In this document: in pieces, positions 35,501 through 46,808 of the stretch | Layout of the letters: the number at the start of each line of letters is the position of its first letter | How positions within the stretch are numbered: position 1 is the stretch's first letter | Assembly (NCBI GenBank): GCA_002749535.1 | Contig: MZZL01000405.1 | Span: 434,001-498,000, forward strand | Reading direction: 5' to 3' | DNA: 64,000 nucleotides | Origin: Apophysomyces variabilis | Lineage: Eukaryota; Mucoromycota; Mucoromycetes; Mucorales; Mucoraceae | Notes under the pieces: generated by a model | Told to the model about the DNA's origin: nothing | Databases searched by the model: none | What the model saw: only the letters and a program-made list of their open reading frames with translations | Made by a program: the position numbers and the translations under genes

Positions 35501-36139
35501 GTTTGAAGTATCGTTCTTAGGTACAGCGTAGCAAAATGACGGACTTGATTATTCTTCTCGTCAAGTGCTACCGATAGATGATGCAACATTTTCAAGTAAT
35601 ATGTTGTCATGGATATGAAGGTTACCATCACCTGCATTGAATGCGTAGCAATGATCTTTTTGGTAAGACTAGCGCACCGGAGAAGGCTCGTGAAGAATGT
35701 TTCAAACGTATAAGCGTCTAACTGGGTTCCGATATATGTTCCTATGTCTCCAATAAGGTCAAGAGCTTCCAAAGCAAGTGTCGTCCTTAGGCTTTGAAGC
35801 TGAAAAAACGATTAGTCCCCCTGAGAGAGGTAGTATCTACCGCACGTACCACTCCAACTATGCCATTCGCTAAATCACGTATGCCCTGTACGACTAATTC
35901 TTTCCATATTGTTGCATATTCAGATCTTAGGATTCCGCGTATGCGAAGAAGAGCTGTCTCGCGGGATTCCCAGTTGGCCTCGTTCTCCTTCACTTTCAAA
36001 GCTTTGACTGTACTACTAAATTCTCTCTCCAATTGTTTTGCCGTTTCAAACTACTCATAGTGCATAATGCATTGAATTAGAATTTCAGTTGCAACTAACG
36101 CTACTTTCTTACTTGCACGACTGGAATTCTACCGCCCAT
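32523..36139 (-). CDS. CLASP-family microtubule-binding protein (Stu1/Cls1-like)
   Basis: CLASP proteins bind microtubule plus ends and promote rescue; in fungi they act at spindle and kinetochore. Seven exons (36139-36113, 36050-35850, 35799-35333, 35285-33806, 33713-33057, 33011-32757, 32690-32523) join exactly to 1084 residues. The protein starts MGGRIPVVQFETAKQLEREF and continues NWESRETALLRIRGILRSE, the start of the CLASP-N TOG domain (about residues 7-225). A Ser/Arg/Thr-rich stretch follows (about 240-370), as expected of the microtubule-binding linker, with SRIP-like basic motifs (NRIIPSRTF, RSNIPSPST). A second helical-repeat TOG-like region begins at AMAYRAILRKLQ. The C-terminus carries further HEAT-like helices. 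The intron at 35332-35286 is only 47 nt. A tiny 27-nt first exon holds the start codon. Confidence 0.9.
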
Positions 36140-37969
36140 GGTTATGTGGGTCGTGTTAACTAAAAAAGAAGGGGAAAAAGAAAGTTTGGCCAGTGACTGC
36201 CGCCAGTGGTACAATCCCTACACACAGAACAAAGTATTCTAAAGAGCAGAACAGGTGTAGAACCTAAAAGAGGTAACGCTAACACTGCATAGACACATTG
36301 CATTTGTCACAATACTACATTAGGTAATAGTTCTCAAAACTTTCAACGTTCTTTTGGTCTAGCAAGCTTTTTTTGCTATCTTTTTTCTACCTTATCAAAC
36401 ATTATATTGTCATAATGGCCCGATATTGATGGCAAGGCGCCCCCATTTTATCCAAAGAACCCAGTGGATATTACCGAAAAGCAGTGATTAGAATCGGCTC
36501 AGCTTATTGGGATAGTATTTTTTTTAATTACATAAAAGCAATTCTGCTCCACCACAGCCTCATCTTCAATGATACGTTTTGATCTGCCTACCAATTTCTA
36601 CGTTTTATCACTCTTCAAAAAGAAGTAATTGAATCAGAATAACGTGCCATGAATGTTCTTTAACCTGGGAGCTAAGTGTGCACGCTTTTCCTTAGATCCA
36701 TATTTGTCCAAATGTAAAAAAGCGGTACAAGCAGCCAAGTGCTTCACATATAAGACTGCGCACACTCTTTCGTATTGCTTGTTATGTTGAAGTTTAGTTC
36801 ACTCTTCCCGTGCACACGGCCGACGCAAGAAAAACAAGTTAGAAGTAGTTGTGACATATGTTTGGGGAGACATGCACAAAGGGAGAACATAACAAAAGCA
36901 AGGTTACAGTCTGCAAGCCATTGGCTGGTACCATTAGCTTTACTGTGTAAGATAAGATAAAGAGATATTAGATTCTCAAACATACTCAAAACGCTTGCCG
37001 AAACAGTGACAGTAATAAAGGCGCTTATAACCGGGTCACATAAAAAAAAAGATTTCGCACGAAAGAACTCTCAAGTTTTCTGCTTACAGTTCCGACTATC
37101 GACCAGCTATTGTTTCACTTATCACGCTTCCCCTCGTATCCTGTTTCCAATAATTATGTAGTGCGCGAAATAAATGGAACTACTACGAGTGTAGGTACGC
37201 ATGGGATAGTGTCAGGATTTGGTGATATATCCTATCAAAAGATATACATGTCTTTGAGGATCTACAGAAGGCAAGTGCAAACTTTGCTGGTGTAGACATC
37301 TGAAGATAACCCCTTTCTCGTACAGAACCGCGTGAGAAAAATCTAGATCGCGATTTTGGTAAGGCTGTTTACTGACGCTTTTACATAGGTAGTAATGGCT
37401 AACCGTCCGTTGATGCCATATCAATTACGATATCATGCCAGCTCCTGATTACTGTTCTCCCTTGTTTTTTTATTGTGTGTTCTTCTATTGTGGCAATGTA
37501 TTAAACTGTTCTTAACCCACCTTGTGTGGTTTTGATCGGTGGTCCAATTCAGGACAGAGAAGCAAGAAATTGACGCATTGATCAGCTCAAAGGTATTTAC
37601 AGGCATTAGCAGCGTTGAAAACCGGTGATTCAAAACCGATGTGCTTTATATCTTTCCTCTACTGGGGATGGGAAGTTAAAGAGCTTCCGGCCTGCCTTTC
37701 ATTAAGCACGGAATTCGCTTTGTCTGGTTGTATCAGAAGCACCTCTTTCGGGAGATGTAGGTAAGACGAGATAGACTCGTCGAAAAGCTATGTAGGGTTG
37801 CTGATGACGTCAATCTGTTACTGGTGTGCTTAGGATTCCCTTCTGATGTGAATAGACGGTCCCCGGCTAATTATCACTCACAATAATCCAGTATTCAGTA
37901 AGAAAACAATGAAAATGAATAACTTTCATTAATACGATATGCTGAATTACGTCAACTCTTCCGAAAGAA
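36140..37969. other. Divergent intergenic region
   Basis: About 1.8 kb between the CLASP gene and the small plus-strand gene starting at 37970. Short open frames on both strands show no family features. AT-rich, with no named element seen. Confidence 0.5.
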
Positions 37970-38615
37970 ATGAACGCCCTTTTCCGATTCACACCTCGAC
38001 TCACCAGAAACGCTACCCAGGGTCTGGCGGCGCGTATGTACACTACTGAAGCTGAGGCGCCAAAGAAAGTGGGCGCTGTCCGTGGCGGGTAATGAAGGGT
38101 ATCGCATGCACAATGCAACGCTGACGCTCCTTCGATCAGATTGGTTGGATTCTTGTTAGGTGTTACTTTGGCTGGATCGGCCGGTTATTACTACTTGTTG
38201 GAAGAATACAATTCGGCCTCTGGGTCGCTTCTGAATTCCGTAGAAGAACTCCAATCATCCACGGATAAGGTAATACACTATTTATAATCTGGTGGAGTGA
38301 ATGCTGAAATTGCCACGTAGATTCGGGACTATGCTCGTCGAATTGAAGTGGTTGACAAGGACGTTGCCAAGCTGAAGGATTCCGTTGCTACTGTACAGCA
38401 ACTGAATGAATTGAAGGCAGAATTTAGAAAGCTTTATGTATGTTGGACCCTGTACATAATAACCAATCTGACGTTCCTTGTAGGATACACTTAATGTAGA
38501 GCATCTTGAATTGAAGACTCACGTATGGGGTTTAGGTAAACGAGCGAATTATTACCAATATTGTTTAACGTCTTGAATAGAAAAGGATCTTAACAACGTT
38601 GCATCGAAAAAATAA
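37970..38615 (+). CDS. Small mitochondrial-type membrane coiled-coil protein
   Basis: Five exons (37970-38088, 38140-38269, 38321-38437, 38484-38535, 38581-38615) join in frame to 150 residues. The N-terminus (MNALFRFTPRLTRNATQGLA) is Arg-rich without acidic residues until TTEAEA, typical of a mitochondrial presequence. A single hydrophobic segment follows, LVGFLLGVTLAGSAGYYYLL (about residues 41-60), then an Asp/Glu/Lys-rich predicted coiled coil (about 62-140) ending ...NNVASKK. The layout resembles small fungal mitochondrial inner-membrane proteins, but I cannot name the family or function. The exact in-phase splicing and ordered architecture make a real gene very likely. Confidence 0.8.
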
Positions 38616-39838
38616 AGAAAATATGGCTTAACGGGCTAAGAGTTAGATCATAAATATTGGAAGAGAGTGTCCGAGCGACATTATCTTGCGGCCCGGTTAT
38701 ATGCTGTAATTTCATTTTCAGCGTCCTCGGCGTACATGCGTTGTCAGACGCTGTGGTGAGGTGATTGCAATTGGATAGGCTTTACAAGAGAGGGGGGACG
38801 TTCAGAGTTGAGCGAGTTGCTTACAGGTTGAAAATGAGGGCCGCTCAGCTTGGACCAATAAACGCACCTATTTATATTTACTCCCATTCATTATACCAAG
38901 CTTCGTACTGTTATTATCAAATCATAGTAAATTGAAAAGCAAGCTCTGCTAGAGTTAGATAAACCGTAAACGGAAGCCAAAGAGCTTAATTAAAAATAAG
39001 ATTTATCTAATAATACCCTACTTCATTGAGTTCGTTCAGATGCAGCTAGTGAATCTCGCAGGAGAGCTCGCTGCGTAATAAAGTTAATGGCAAATCTGTA
39101 CAATTCTGGCAAGCTGATCTTCAGGGAAACAGAGGTCTGGTTTGATCAAACTTTCTATCCGCTCGCTCCATCGGAACGGATGCCCCGCACAAGCAAAGCA
39201 CGCACGTGTCATTATCCGTCCACAGCATCCATATGCAATAAAGGAAATGTTCCCTATATGGTATAAAATTCAGATTCAATCTGCCGTTTTAATTGCTTTT
39301 AGACCATTTCGTTTGGGAAATTACTGGAGGTAGTCTTCGGTGGTCTGAGCCGCCCTATTAATCAAGTTTGTGCTAAGAGAAACAATGCTGATTAGATATG
39401 ATCCAAAATAATGTAAGACTTCGAGGTTGGGTCTACTGGATATGTCAGGGTGCATTCGAGCTATAGTTACTATTTGCCTGTCAAGTTATTCATTTTACTT
39501 TCACAGTGGAAGATAGATATGGGAGACTTAAGCGGATATATGGTACCGAGCTTCCCCTGATGAGAGGCAATGTTTATCACCGAGATGCTTTTCTCCCTTC
39601 AGGTCGGTATCGGGGCCTGAATCAGGCCGCAGGGGCAAACGTTAAGTGGCGCAACTAATTTAGTTCTCCGCGGCACACAGCCATTTGTTATCCAAGTAAA
39701 AAAAAATTTTCGCAATAAAAAAGATGATCCAGCGCAGATAACATCCCGCAACGTTTTGTTCCCTTAAACCACACTCACTCCTTGTGGTCACCCTCGCTTC
39801 GCCGTTCCATTCTCTTATATTGTATATATACATAAACT
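38616..39838. other. eEF3 upstream region
   Basis: No gene supported. The 70 bases before the eEF3 start are rich in C and T (39765-39815), followed by an AT run reading TATATTGTATATATACAT directly before ATAAACTATG. This is likely core promoter or 5' leader of a highly expressed gene. Confidence 0.5.
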
Positions 39839-42800
39839 ATGCCAGCCGCTGCTGCACAGAACAACACCAAGAGCGAAATTGAGTCCAAGAAGCTGACCGC
39901 TTTGGCCGTCAGTGGCTCTCCCAGCGAGGTCGAGACCAAGAAGGCAAAGGAGATCCTTGCCAAGCTCTCTGCTGCCTCCGATGCCGATCGCGAGTCTATC
40001 GCCGAAGAACTCGCTACCTTCGTCAACACTAACGGCGTCCACTCTCTTAAGCAGTTTGGTGTCCTTGATGCCCTCTCCAAGGATATCAGCAACAAGAAGA
40101 ACGCTGGTGCTCGCCAGTCTGCTGTTGCTGCCATTGTTGCTCTGACTAACAACAGCATCAATGGTCAAGCTGAACCCTACATCTTGCCTTTCCTTTCCAA
40201 CTTCTTGGATCTCCAGGCCGATAAGTCTGCTGCCCTCAAGGATGCCGCCGCTCAGGCTGCCAAGAACCTTGCCCTTAAGGTGAACCCTAACGCTACTGCT
40301 GTCATGGTTCCTATCGTCCTCCAGGGTCTCGGTAACTCCTGCAAGTGGCAAACCAAGATGCTTTCGCTTGCCCTTTTGGATGAGCTCTCCAAGAAGAACA
40401 AGACCCAGTTCTTCGTTGTTATCCCTGACGTTATCCCTGTCGTCTCTGACTGCATGTGGGATACCAAGGCCGATGTCAAGAAGGCTGCCACTGCTACCAT
40501 GGGTAACATCTGTGCTCTTATCGAAAACAAGGATATCGAGCGTTTCATTCCTGCTGTCATTGGTTGTATCAACAAGCCGGAGAATGTCCCTGAGACCATT
40601 CACTTGCTTGGTGCCACTACTTTCGTTCAGGAGGTTGATTCCCCCACTTTGTCCATCATGGTTCCTCTTCTCAACCGTGGTTTGAACGAGCGTGCCACTC
40701 CCATCAAGCGTAAGTCTGCTCTTATCATTGACAACATGTGCAAGCTTGTCGACGATCCCGAAATTGCTGCTCCTTTCCTTCCCCTTCTTTTGCCCGCTCT
40801 TGAGAAGGTCCAGGATGTCGTCGCTGATCCCGAGTGCCGTGGTGTCGTTCAGAAGGCTTTGGCCACTTTGACCCGTGTCGGTACCTCTGACGTCCAGATC
40901 TTCTCCAAGCAAGAAAAGGCTGACAAGGTCGACAAGACTTTCAAGGAATTGTTGCCTACCGATATTGATGCTTTCTTCGCCCCCGTTGTCAAGTATATTG
41001 GCGATATCGCTTTGTCCCTTTGCGTGGCCAAGAATTTCATTAAGAGCGCATGGATCGAATCTCTTACTCCCTACACCAAGGCCTTCCTTTCTGAAGCTGA
41101 TGCTGAGAAGCTCGCTACCATTGCTTTGGACAAGTGCGAGGAAGCTGTCACTCCCAAGGATGCTGAGGAAGAAGACGATGAAGGTGAAGATCTTTGTAAC
41201 TGTGAATTCTCTCTTGCCTATGGTGCCAAGATCTTGTTGAACCGTACTGCTCTCCGTCTCAAGCGTGGTCGTCGTTATGGTCTTTGCGGTGCCAACGGTT
41301 GTGGTAAATCCACTCTCATGCGTGCCATTGCCAACGAACAGGTCGAAGGTTTCCCTCCCAAGTCTGAACTGAAGACTGTCTACGTCGAGCACGATATTGA
41401 TGGCTCCGAGGCTGATACTCCTTTGGTTGACTTCATCATCGCTTCCGAGGGTGTTGAGACCAAGGACCGTGACCAGGTTGCCAAGATCTTGCGTGAGTAT
41501 GGCTTCACTGAAGAGATGGTCTCTTCCTTCTCCATTGGTGCTCTTTCTGGTGGTTGGAAGATGAAGCTCGCTCTTGCTCGTGCTATGTTGATGAACGCCG
41601 ATATCTTGTTGCTTGACGAACCTACTAACCACTTGGACGTTGTTAACGTTGCTTGGTTGGAGAACTATTTGTTGGGTCTTAAGACTGTCACTTCTATTAT
41701 TGTAAGTAATTGTGCGCCTCTGGTTTCTGTTCCTTTTCCTAACGATTGATCAGGTTTCCCACGATTCTGGTTTCTTGGACCATGTCTGTTCCGACATTAT
41801 TCACTACGAAGCCAACTACAAGCTTAAGCGCTACAAGGGTAACTTGTCCGAGTTCGTCAAGAAGGTCCCTAAGGCCGCTTCCTACTACTCTCTTGAGGCT
41901 GCTCAGATTAAGTTCGCTTTCCCTGAGCCCGGTTTCCTTGAGGGTATTAAGACTAAGGAACGTGCTATCTTGAAGATGAAGAACGTTGACTTCCAATATC
42001 CTGGTACCCAGAAGAAGCAGTTGATCGATATCAGCATGCAGTGCTCCCTTGCTTCTCGTGTCGCTGTCATTGGTCCCAACGGTGCTGGTAAATCCACCTT
42101 AATCAAGTTGCTCACTGGCGAGGTAAATAGGGGTTTTGTTTTGTTGGTTTGGTAGCAGCTATTTACTAAGCGATGTTGGTTTAGATTGAAGCTGAGACTG
42201 GTACCGTCTGGAAGCATCCTAACTTGCGTATTGCCTACGTTGCCCAGCACGCTTTCCACCATATTGAAAAGCACTTGGATATTACTCCCAACGAATACAT
42301 TCAATGGCGTTATGCTACTGGTGAAGACAGAGAAGAGTTGGACAAGGTTGACCGTGTGATCACCGAAGAAGAAGAGAAGCAGATGAACCAGACTTTCGTC
42401 ATTGACGGTGAGAAGCGTGTTGTTGATGACATTGTTGGTCGTCGCAAGCTCAAGCAGTCTTACGAGTACGAGGTCTCGTGGGTCGGCCGCTCCTCCGTCG
42501 ACAACACCTGGATCTCTCGTCAGAAGCTGGAGACAATGGGTTTCAGCAAGAAGATCGCTGAAGTCGATGCCCAGGAAGCTGCCAAGTTGGGTCTTAACCG
42601 CCCCTTGACCGCCAAGGAAATTGAGAAGCACTTGTCCGAAGTTGGTTTGGAACCTGAGTTTGCCACTCACTCCCGCATCCGTGGTTTGTCTGGTGGTCAG
42701 AAAGTCAAGCTTGTCATTGGTGCTGCTATGTGGAACAAGCCTCACATGTTGGTTCTTGACGAACCTACTAACTACTTGGATCGTGAATCTCTTGGTGCTC

Positions 42801-43123
42801 TTGCTGGTGCCATTAAGGAGTACGGTGGTGGCGTTGTCATCGTTACTCACAACCGCGAATTCTCGGAAGCTCTCTGTACCGAAGTCTGGAAGGTCGATAA
42901 CGGTCGCTTGACTCCCTCTGGCCACAACTGGGTTACCGGTAACGGTACCACCGTCATTGCCGAAAAGGAAGCCGAAGATATGGTTGATGCCCAAGGTAAC
43001 ACCATCAAGGCTGTCAAGAAGAAGGAAAAACTCTCCTCCAAGGAACTCCGTAAGAAGAAGAAGGAACGTATGGAACGCCGCAAGCGTGGTGAAGAGGTCT
43101 TCTCTGACGAGGATGATTTGTAA
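39839..43123 (+). CDS. TEF3: Translation elongation factor 3 (ABC-F ATPase)
   Basis: eEF3 is the fungal ribosome-bound ATPase that helps release E-site tRNA and admit aminoacyl-tRNA. Three exons (39839-41701, 41754-42122, 42185-43123) give 1056 residues, matching the family. In order: N-terminal HEAT repeats (about 1-320) and a four-helix region; ABC1 with Walker [10 protein letters not shown] (484-492), signature LSGGW (569-573) and Walker [12 protein letters not shown] (catalytic E594); ABC2 with Walker [10 protein letters not shown] (728-736), a chromodomain-like insertion at [17 protein letters not shown] (about 837), signature LSGGQ (912-916) and Walker [11 protein letters not shown] (E937). 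It ends with a Lys/Arg-rich tail and SDEDDL. Codon use is strongly biased (C- or T-ending, few rare codons), unlike its neighbours, as expected of a very highly expressed gene. Confidence 0.98.
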
Positions 43124-45095
43124 AATTGTAACGCATAGTTTCATTTTTCATACTTTTCTTCTGTTCATATAATGTCATTTTTATTTGTCTTCCTCTCCGT
43201 CTAATGTTAAAACGAGCATATATAAAAGTTGTTAGCATTGTTTCAAAGTAAAACTTCAAAGCCTGTCCCTTGTGATTGGATTTACTTCAACCCGATCAAT
43301 CCTTGATCGAGGCATTCTTCGCATCACTTTTAATTTTGCCTTCAATTTCGGATAGTGACCCATTTAGGAGACTTATGCATAAGGTAGAATGATTCTTCGA
43401 AATTTGTTTCAAATGATCTTATACCATTCCTGTCTCTTCTTGTACTTCTGGAGATGGTCCGTATAATGGCTAATTCAGGCTCGACGGTTCTCGCTCGATT
43501 GTTTTACTGGCAGCAATAATATGTTTATCACATTTCCGGTATCGACCAATCGCCCTCCATCGATCGTCGTTGGAATCGTTTACTTGCCTGCGCACAAACG
43601 ATACACATATCGATAGATCGTAAAGACCGTGTACCCGCAATGATTATGGATAGTTATATAGATAGTTTCAAAGTGTGCTATTACATATCTAGATTTGAAT
43701 TCTTTTAGTTGCCTGCTACTTCTCTAAAGGAAGTCTTAAAAATTGAATAGGTCATTATCCAAAATTGCGATTAATATCCTGTAATTGAGCAACTGTAATG
43801 AACAACAAGGAAGACTTGTTCTATAGTTATTGATCGCATCATTGGCTTCACTGACGCAAGTTCTTGCTAACCGAATTTATCTAGATCTTTGATGGACGCC
43901 ACTAAGAATACCTTTAGCTTTATTTTGGAACTAGCACAAACCTCCCTGTGGTGGTTTTATGCCTTAATTGCACCTGAAGTTATACCAACTTGGTTCTCCG
44001 TCGGCTCAAATGGATTTGTACACAGCCACAAATGATGTAAATAACTACTTTTTACTCTATCTAACCAAGCAGCAAGATCCGGGTTTCTTGCATAGGTTTC
44101 AGTGTAGTGATTGGCACCTACCAGAGTTTGCGGAATCTAACCGTTCAGGTACACCCTTGATGCTGTTTGATTCGTGCCACGTTTCTCCAATTCTATGATT
44201 ATGACAGTTCGGAAGAGGGTTTGTTTACTTGTTCATGTACGGATTGACGTTACACCAGACCCAAGGACATCCAACGATATTGTCGCTTGGTGCAGCGTGC
44301 AAACCATAATCGCGCTATATTCTCCGACACGAAAATCGACTATGAGAAAAGCATTCGATATGTTTCGTAGATTAGCCTTTCACCAATCAAATGGTTGATA
44401 AACTAGCCAGATTTGGCCTGCCTAGAACTGTTGGTGAATCCTCAACAAAAATTCATGTCAAGCAATTTAGTGGGGATCGACCACGGTAGGAAAACAAAGA
44501 TGGTTGACAATATTTTTCAAGGTCTTTTAAGGTGTCAACAGGTCCTCTTCTAGTAAAAATAAAAAATATAAACTATCCTTCTATTTTACTGCCATCGAGT
44601 TGATGTATAATTATCCAGGAGGAAAAGGCATTATTTTATTAGGGTTGAATGAGTGAAAAACATCGCAGAAGATCTGATCACTTTTTGCTTTACCATGTCT
44701 GATATCGGATGTGCAAAAGAAAAGAAAAAATATAGTAGATGATGACAGCGCATCAAACCAGCAATAAGGATTAGCACACGCAACGATGAAGCACTGAAAC
44801 TATAGAAAACCAAGGATTCTTAGCATTCCATTGCTGCAGACCAAAGATGTGAAATAAGGGCCAGCAATTGAGGGGCTGTGAGCCAGCGTGGCTAAAGCGC
44901 CCCCGACCATTGGACGATCCTACAGTCACACAGTCGGATCAAGCTGAAGATGGAAATCCACTTGAGACCACATGGGGTAGTTCATACGAGGACAGTCTTT
45001 ATATCATCGTTTGGTATAAAATAAGCAACAATGGCAGATGTTTTTCTTGTAATCATACCTCTTTCTCTTTTTTTTAACGTCTTGTGCCCCTTTTG
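43124..45095. other. Intergenic region between eEF3 and the phosphate transporter
   Basis: About 2 kb of AT-rich sequence. The first 100 bases are T-rich and look like the eEF3 3' UTR. Short frames at 43.97-44.40 kb show no family features. Immediately before 45096 there is a T-rich leader. Confidence 0.55.
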
Positions 45096-46808
45096 ATGCA
45101 AGTCCACGAATATACATGGATCTTCGCGGTAAGAAGTCCTTTATGCAGATCATGTGCTATGTACTCATGTCTATCTTGATTAGGTCGGTATGGTCGTTGC
45201 CTTTGGTGACGCCTACGGTATAGGTGCAAACGATGTTGCAAACGCATTTGCCACGTCGGTATCTTCCGGATCACTTACCCTTGCCCAAGCATGTATCATT
45301 GCCTGTTTTACCGAATTCTTGGGTGCCGTCTTGTTGGGTTCCCACACTGCCGAGACAATCAAAGGTGGTATCCTTTCTGTTTCCCGGTTTGTAGATCAGC
45401 CCGAGTTGCTCATGCTGGCCATGATGTGTGCTCTGGTTGGATCGGCTTCCTGGGTCATTTTTGCGTCTAAGCAAGGATGGCCAGTCAGTACAACTCACTC
45501 CATTGTCGGTGCTGTCATTGGTGGTAAGTCTTGATAACATTGTTCAAAACCGAAATGATCTGATATTGTTGTATGTTAGTCGGTATTGCCGCCTTTGGTG
45601 GAAACTCTATCAACTGGGCTTGGTCCGGTGTCGCCCAGATTATTGCTTCCTGGTTCATCTCTCCCGTTATTGCTGGTGTGGTTGCTGCCATTATCTATTT
45701 GGCCACCAAATATGCTGTTCTTCGACGTAATGATAGCGTCAAATGGGGTCTCCGTGCCGTTCCAGTCTATTTCTTCATTACCACAACCATTGAGGCCTTT
45801 TATATCATTTACAAAGGTGCACCTGGCACCAAAGCTGCCAAGATGTCTGTCGGTACTATTGTTGGTATTTCCTTCGGTATTGGCGCCTTCTTCGCTCTTT
45901 TCGCTTGGTTTTTCTTCTGCCCATGGCTCCGTCGCAAGGTGGTCGAACGTGAAGATATCCGCTGGTACCATTTGTTTATCATCCCCATCCTACCTAAGCG
46001 ACCAAAGGTCCAGGATCCGGAAGTCATTGCATCACAAACTGTTCCAAGCGCCGATGCTTCTGAGGAGACTAAGGGTGAAGAATACAAGCAGTCTAAGAAG
46101 CTGGAAGACGAAGTTTCTGCAGATGTTGTTCCTACAGAAGCATCGCCGGACAATCGCCCGGCTTTCACTCGTTACAAGGAGAAGCTCACTGGTCTCCTGC
46201 TTCACGGTGTTCGTCAAGATGTCCGTAATCTCGAAAATAAAAACTTACAGAAGGTCCATGCTGCTGCAGAGCTCTACGAAGAAGATGTTGAATATATGTT
46301 TTCCTTCCTCCAAGTTATCACTGCTTGTATGGCGTCCTTTGCCCACGGCTCCAACGATGTGTCCAATGCAGTAGGCCCAATTTCTTCCATTTATGAGATC
46401 TGGCAGACTGCTACCGTCGATGTTTCAGGCAAAGCCGAGGTTCCCGTCTGGATTCTTGTCTACGGTGGTGCAGCTATCGATTTGGGTCTTGCAACGATGG
46501 GTTACCGTGTCATGGCTTCTCTAGGAAACAACATTACTTACTTTACCCCCAGTCGTGGTTTCTCAGCTGAGCTTGGTGCCGCTCTGACAGTTTTGACCTG
46601 TTCTAAACTTGGACTTCCTGTCTCCACCACGCACTGTATCTGTGGTGCCACTACTGCCATCGGTCTCTGTAACGGTAATCTTAAGGCAGTCAACTGGAAG
46701 ATGATTGCCTGGTGTTTCTTCTCCTGGTTCCTTACTCTGCCAGCCGCTGGTCTTATTGCTGGCTGCCTCTTCTCATTTGCAGCATACGCCCCTAAACTTA
46801 TCGCCTAA
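45096..46808 (+). CDS. PiT-family sodium/phosphate symporter (Pho89/PHO-4 type)
   Basis: Plasma membrane phosphate transporter of the PiT (SLC20) family. Three exons (45096-45128, 45184-45523, 45580-46808) give 533 residues. The duplicated PiT signature is present: GANDVANAFATSVSSGSLT (from residue 25) and HGSNDVSNAVGPISSIY (from about residue 380). Hydrophobic membrane helices flank a long central hydrophilic loop (about residues 235-350) rich in Glu, Ser and Lys, as in Pho89 and Neurospora PHO-4. WPVSTTHSIVGAVIG and GLPVSTTHCICGATTAIG are the matching repeat motifs. The first exon has only 33 nt (MQVHEYTWIFA), so an annotation without it would wrongly start inside the first helix. Expression may respond to phosphate, but I see no clear regulatory box. 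Confidence 0.95.

Noticed and set aside
39815..41632. 605-codon open frame antisense to eEF3
   Set aside because: It is a mirror of the biased eEF3 codons; the plus strand has a complete eEF3 with all ATPase motifs. The antisense translation shows no family features.
41903..43144. 413-codon open frame antisense to the 3' part of eEF3
   Set aside because: Same shadow effect, and it runs across two eEF3 introns without regard to exon borders.
45574..46374. Long alternate-frame ORFs over the phosphate transporter
   Set aside because: Shadows of the real frame, which carries the PiT signature motifs twice.
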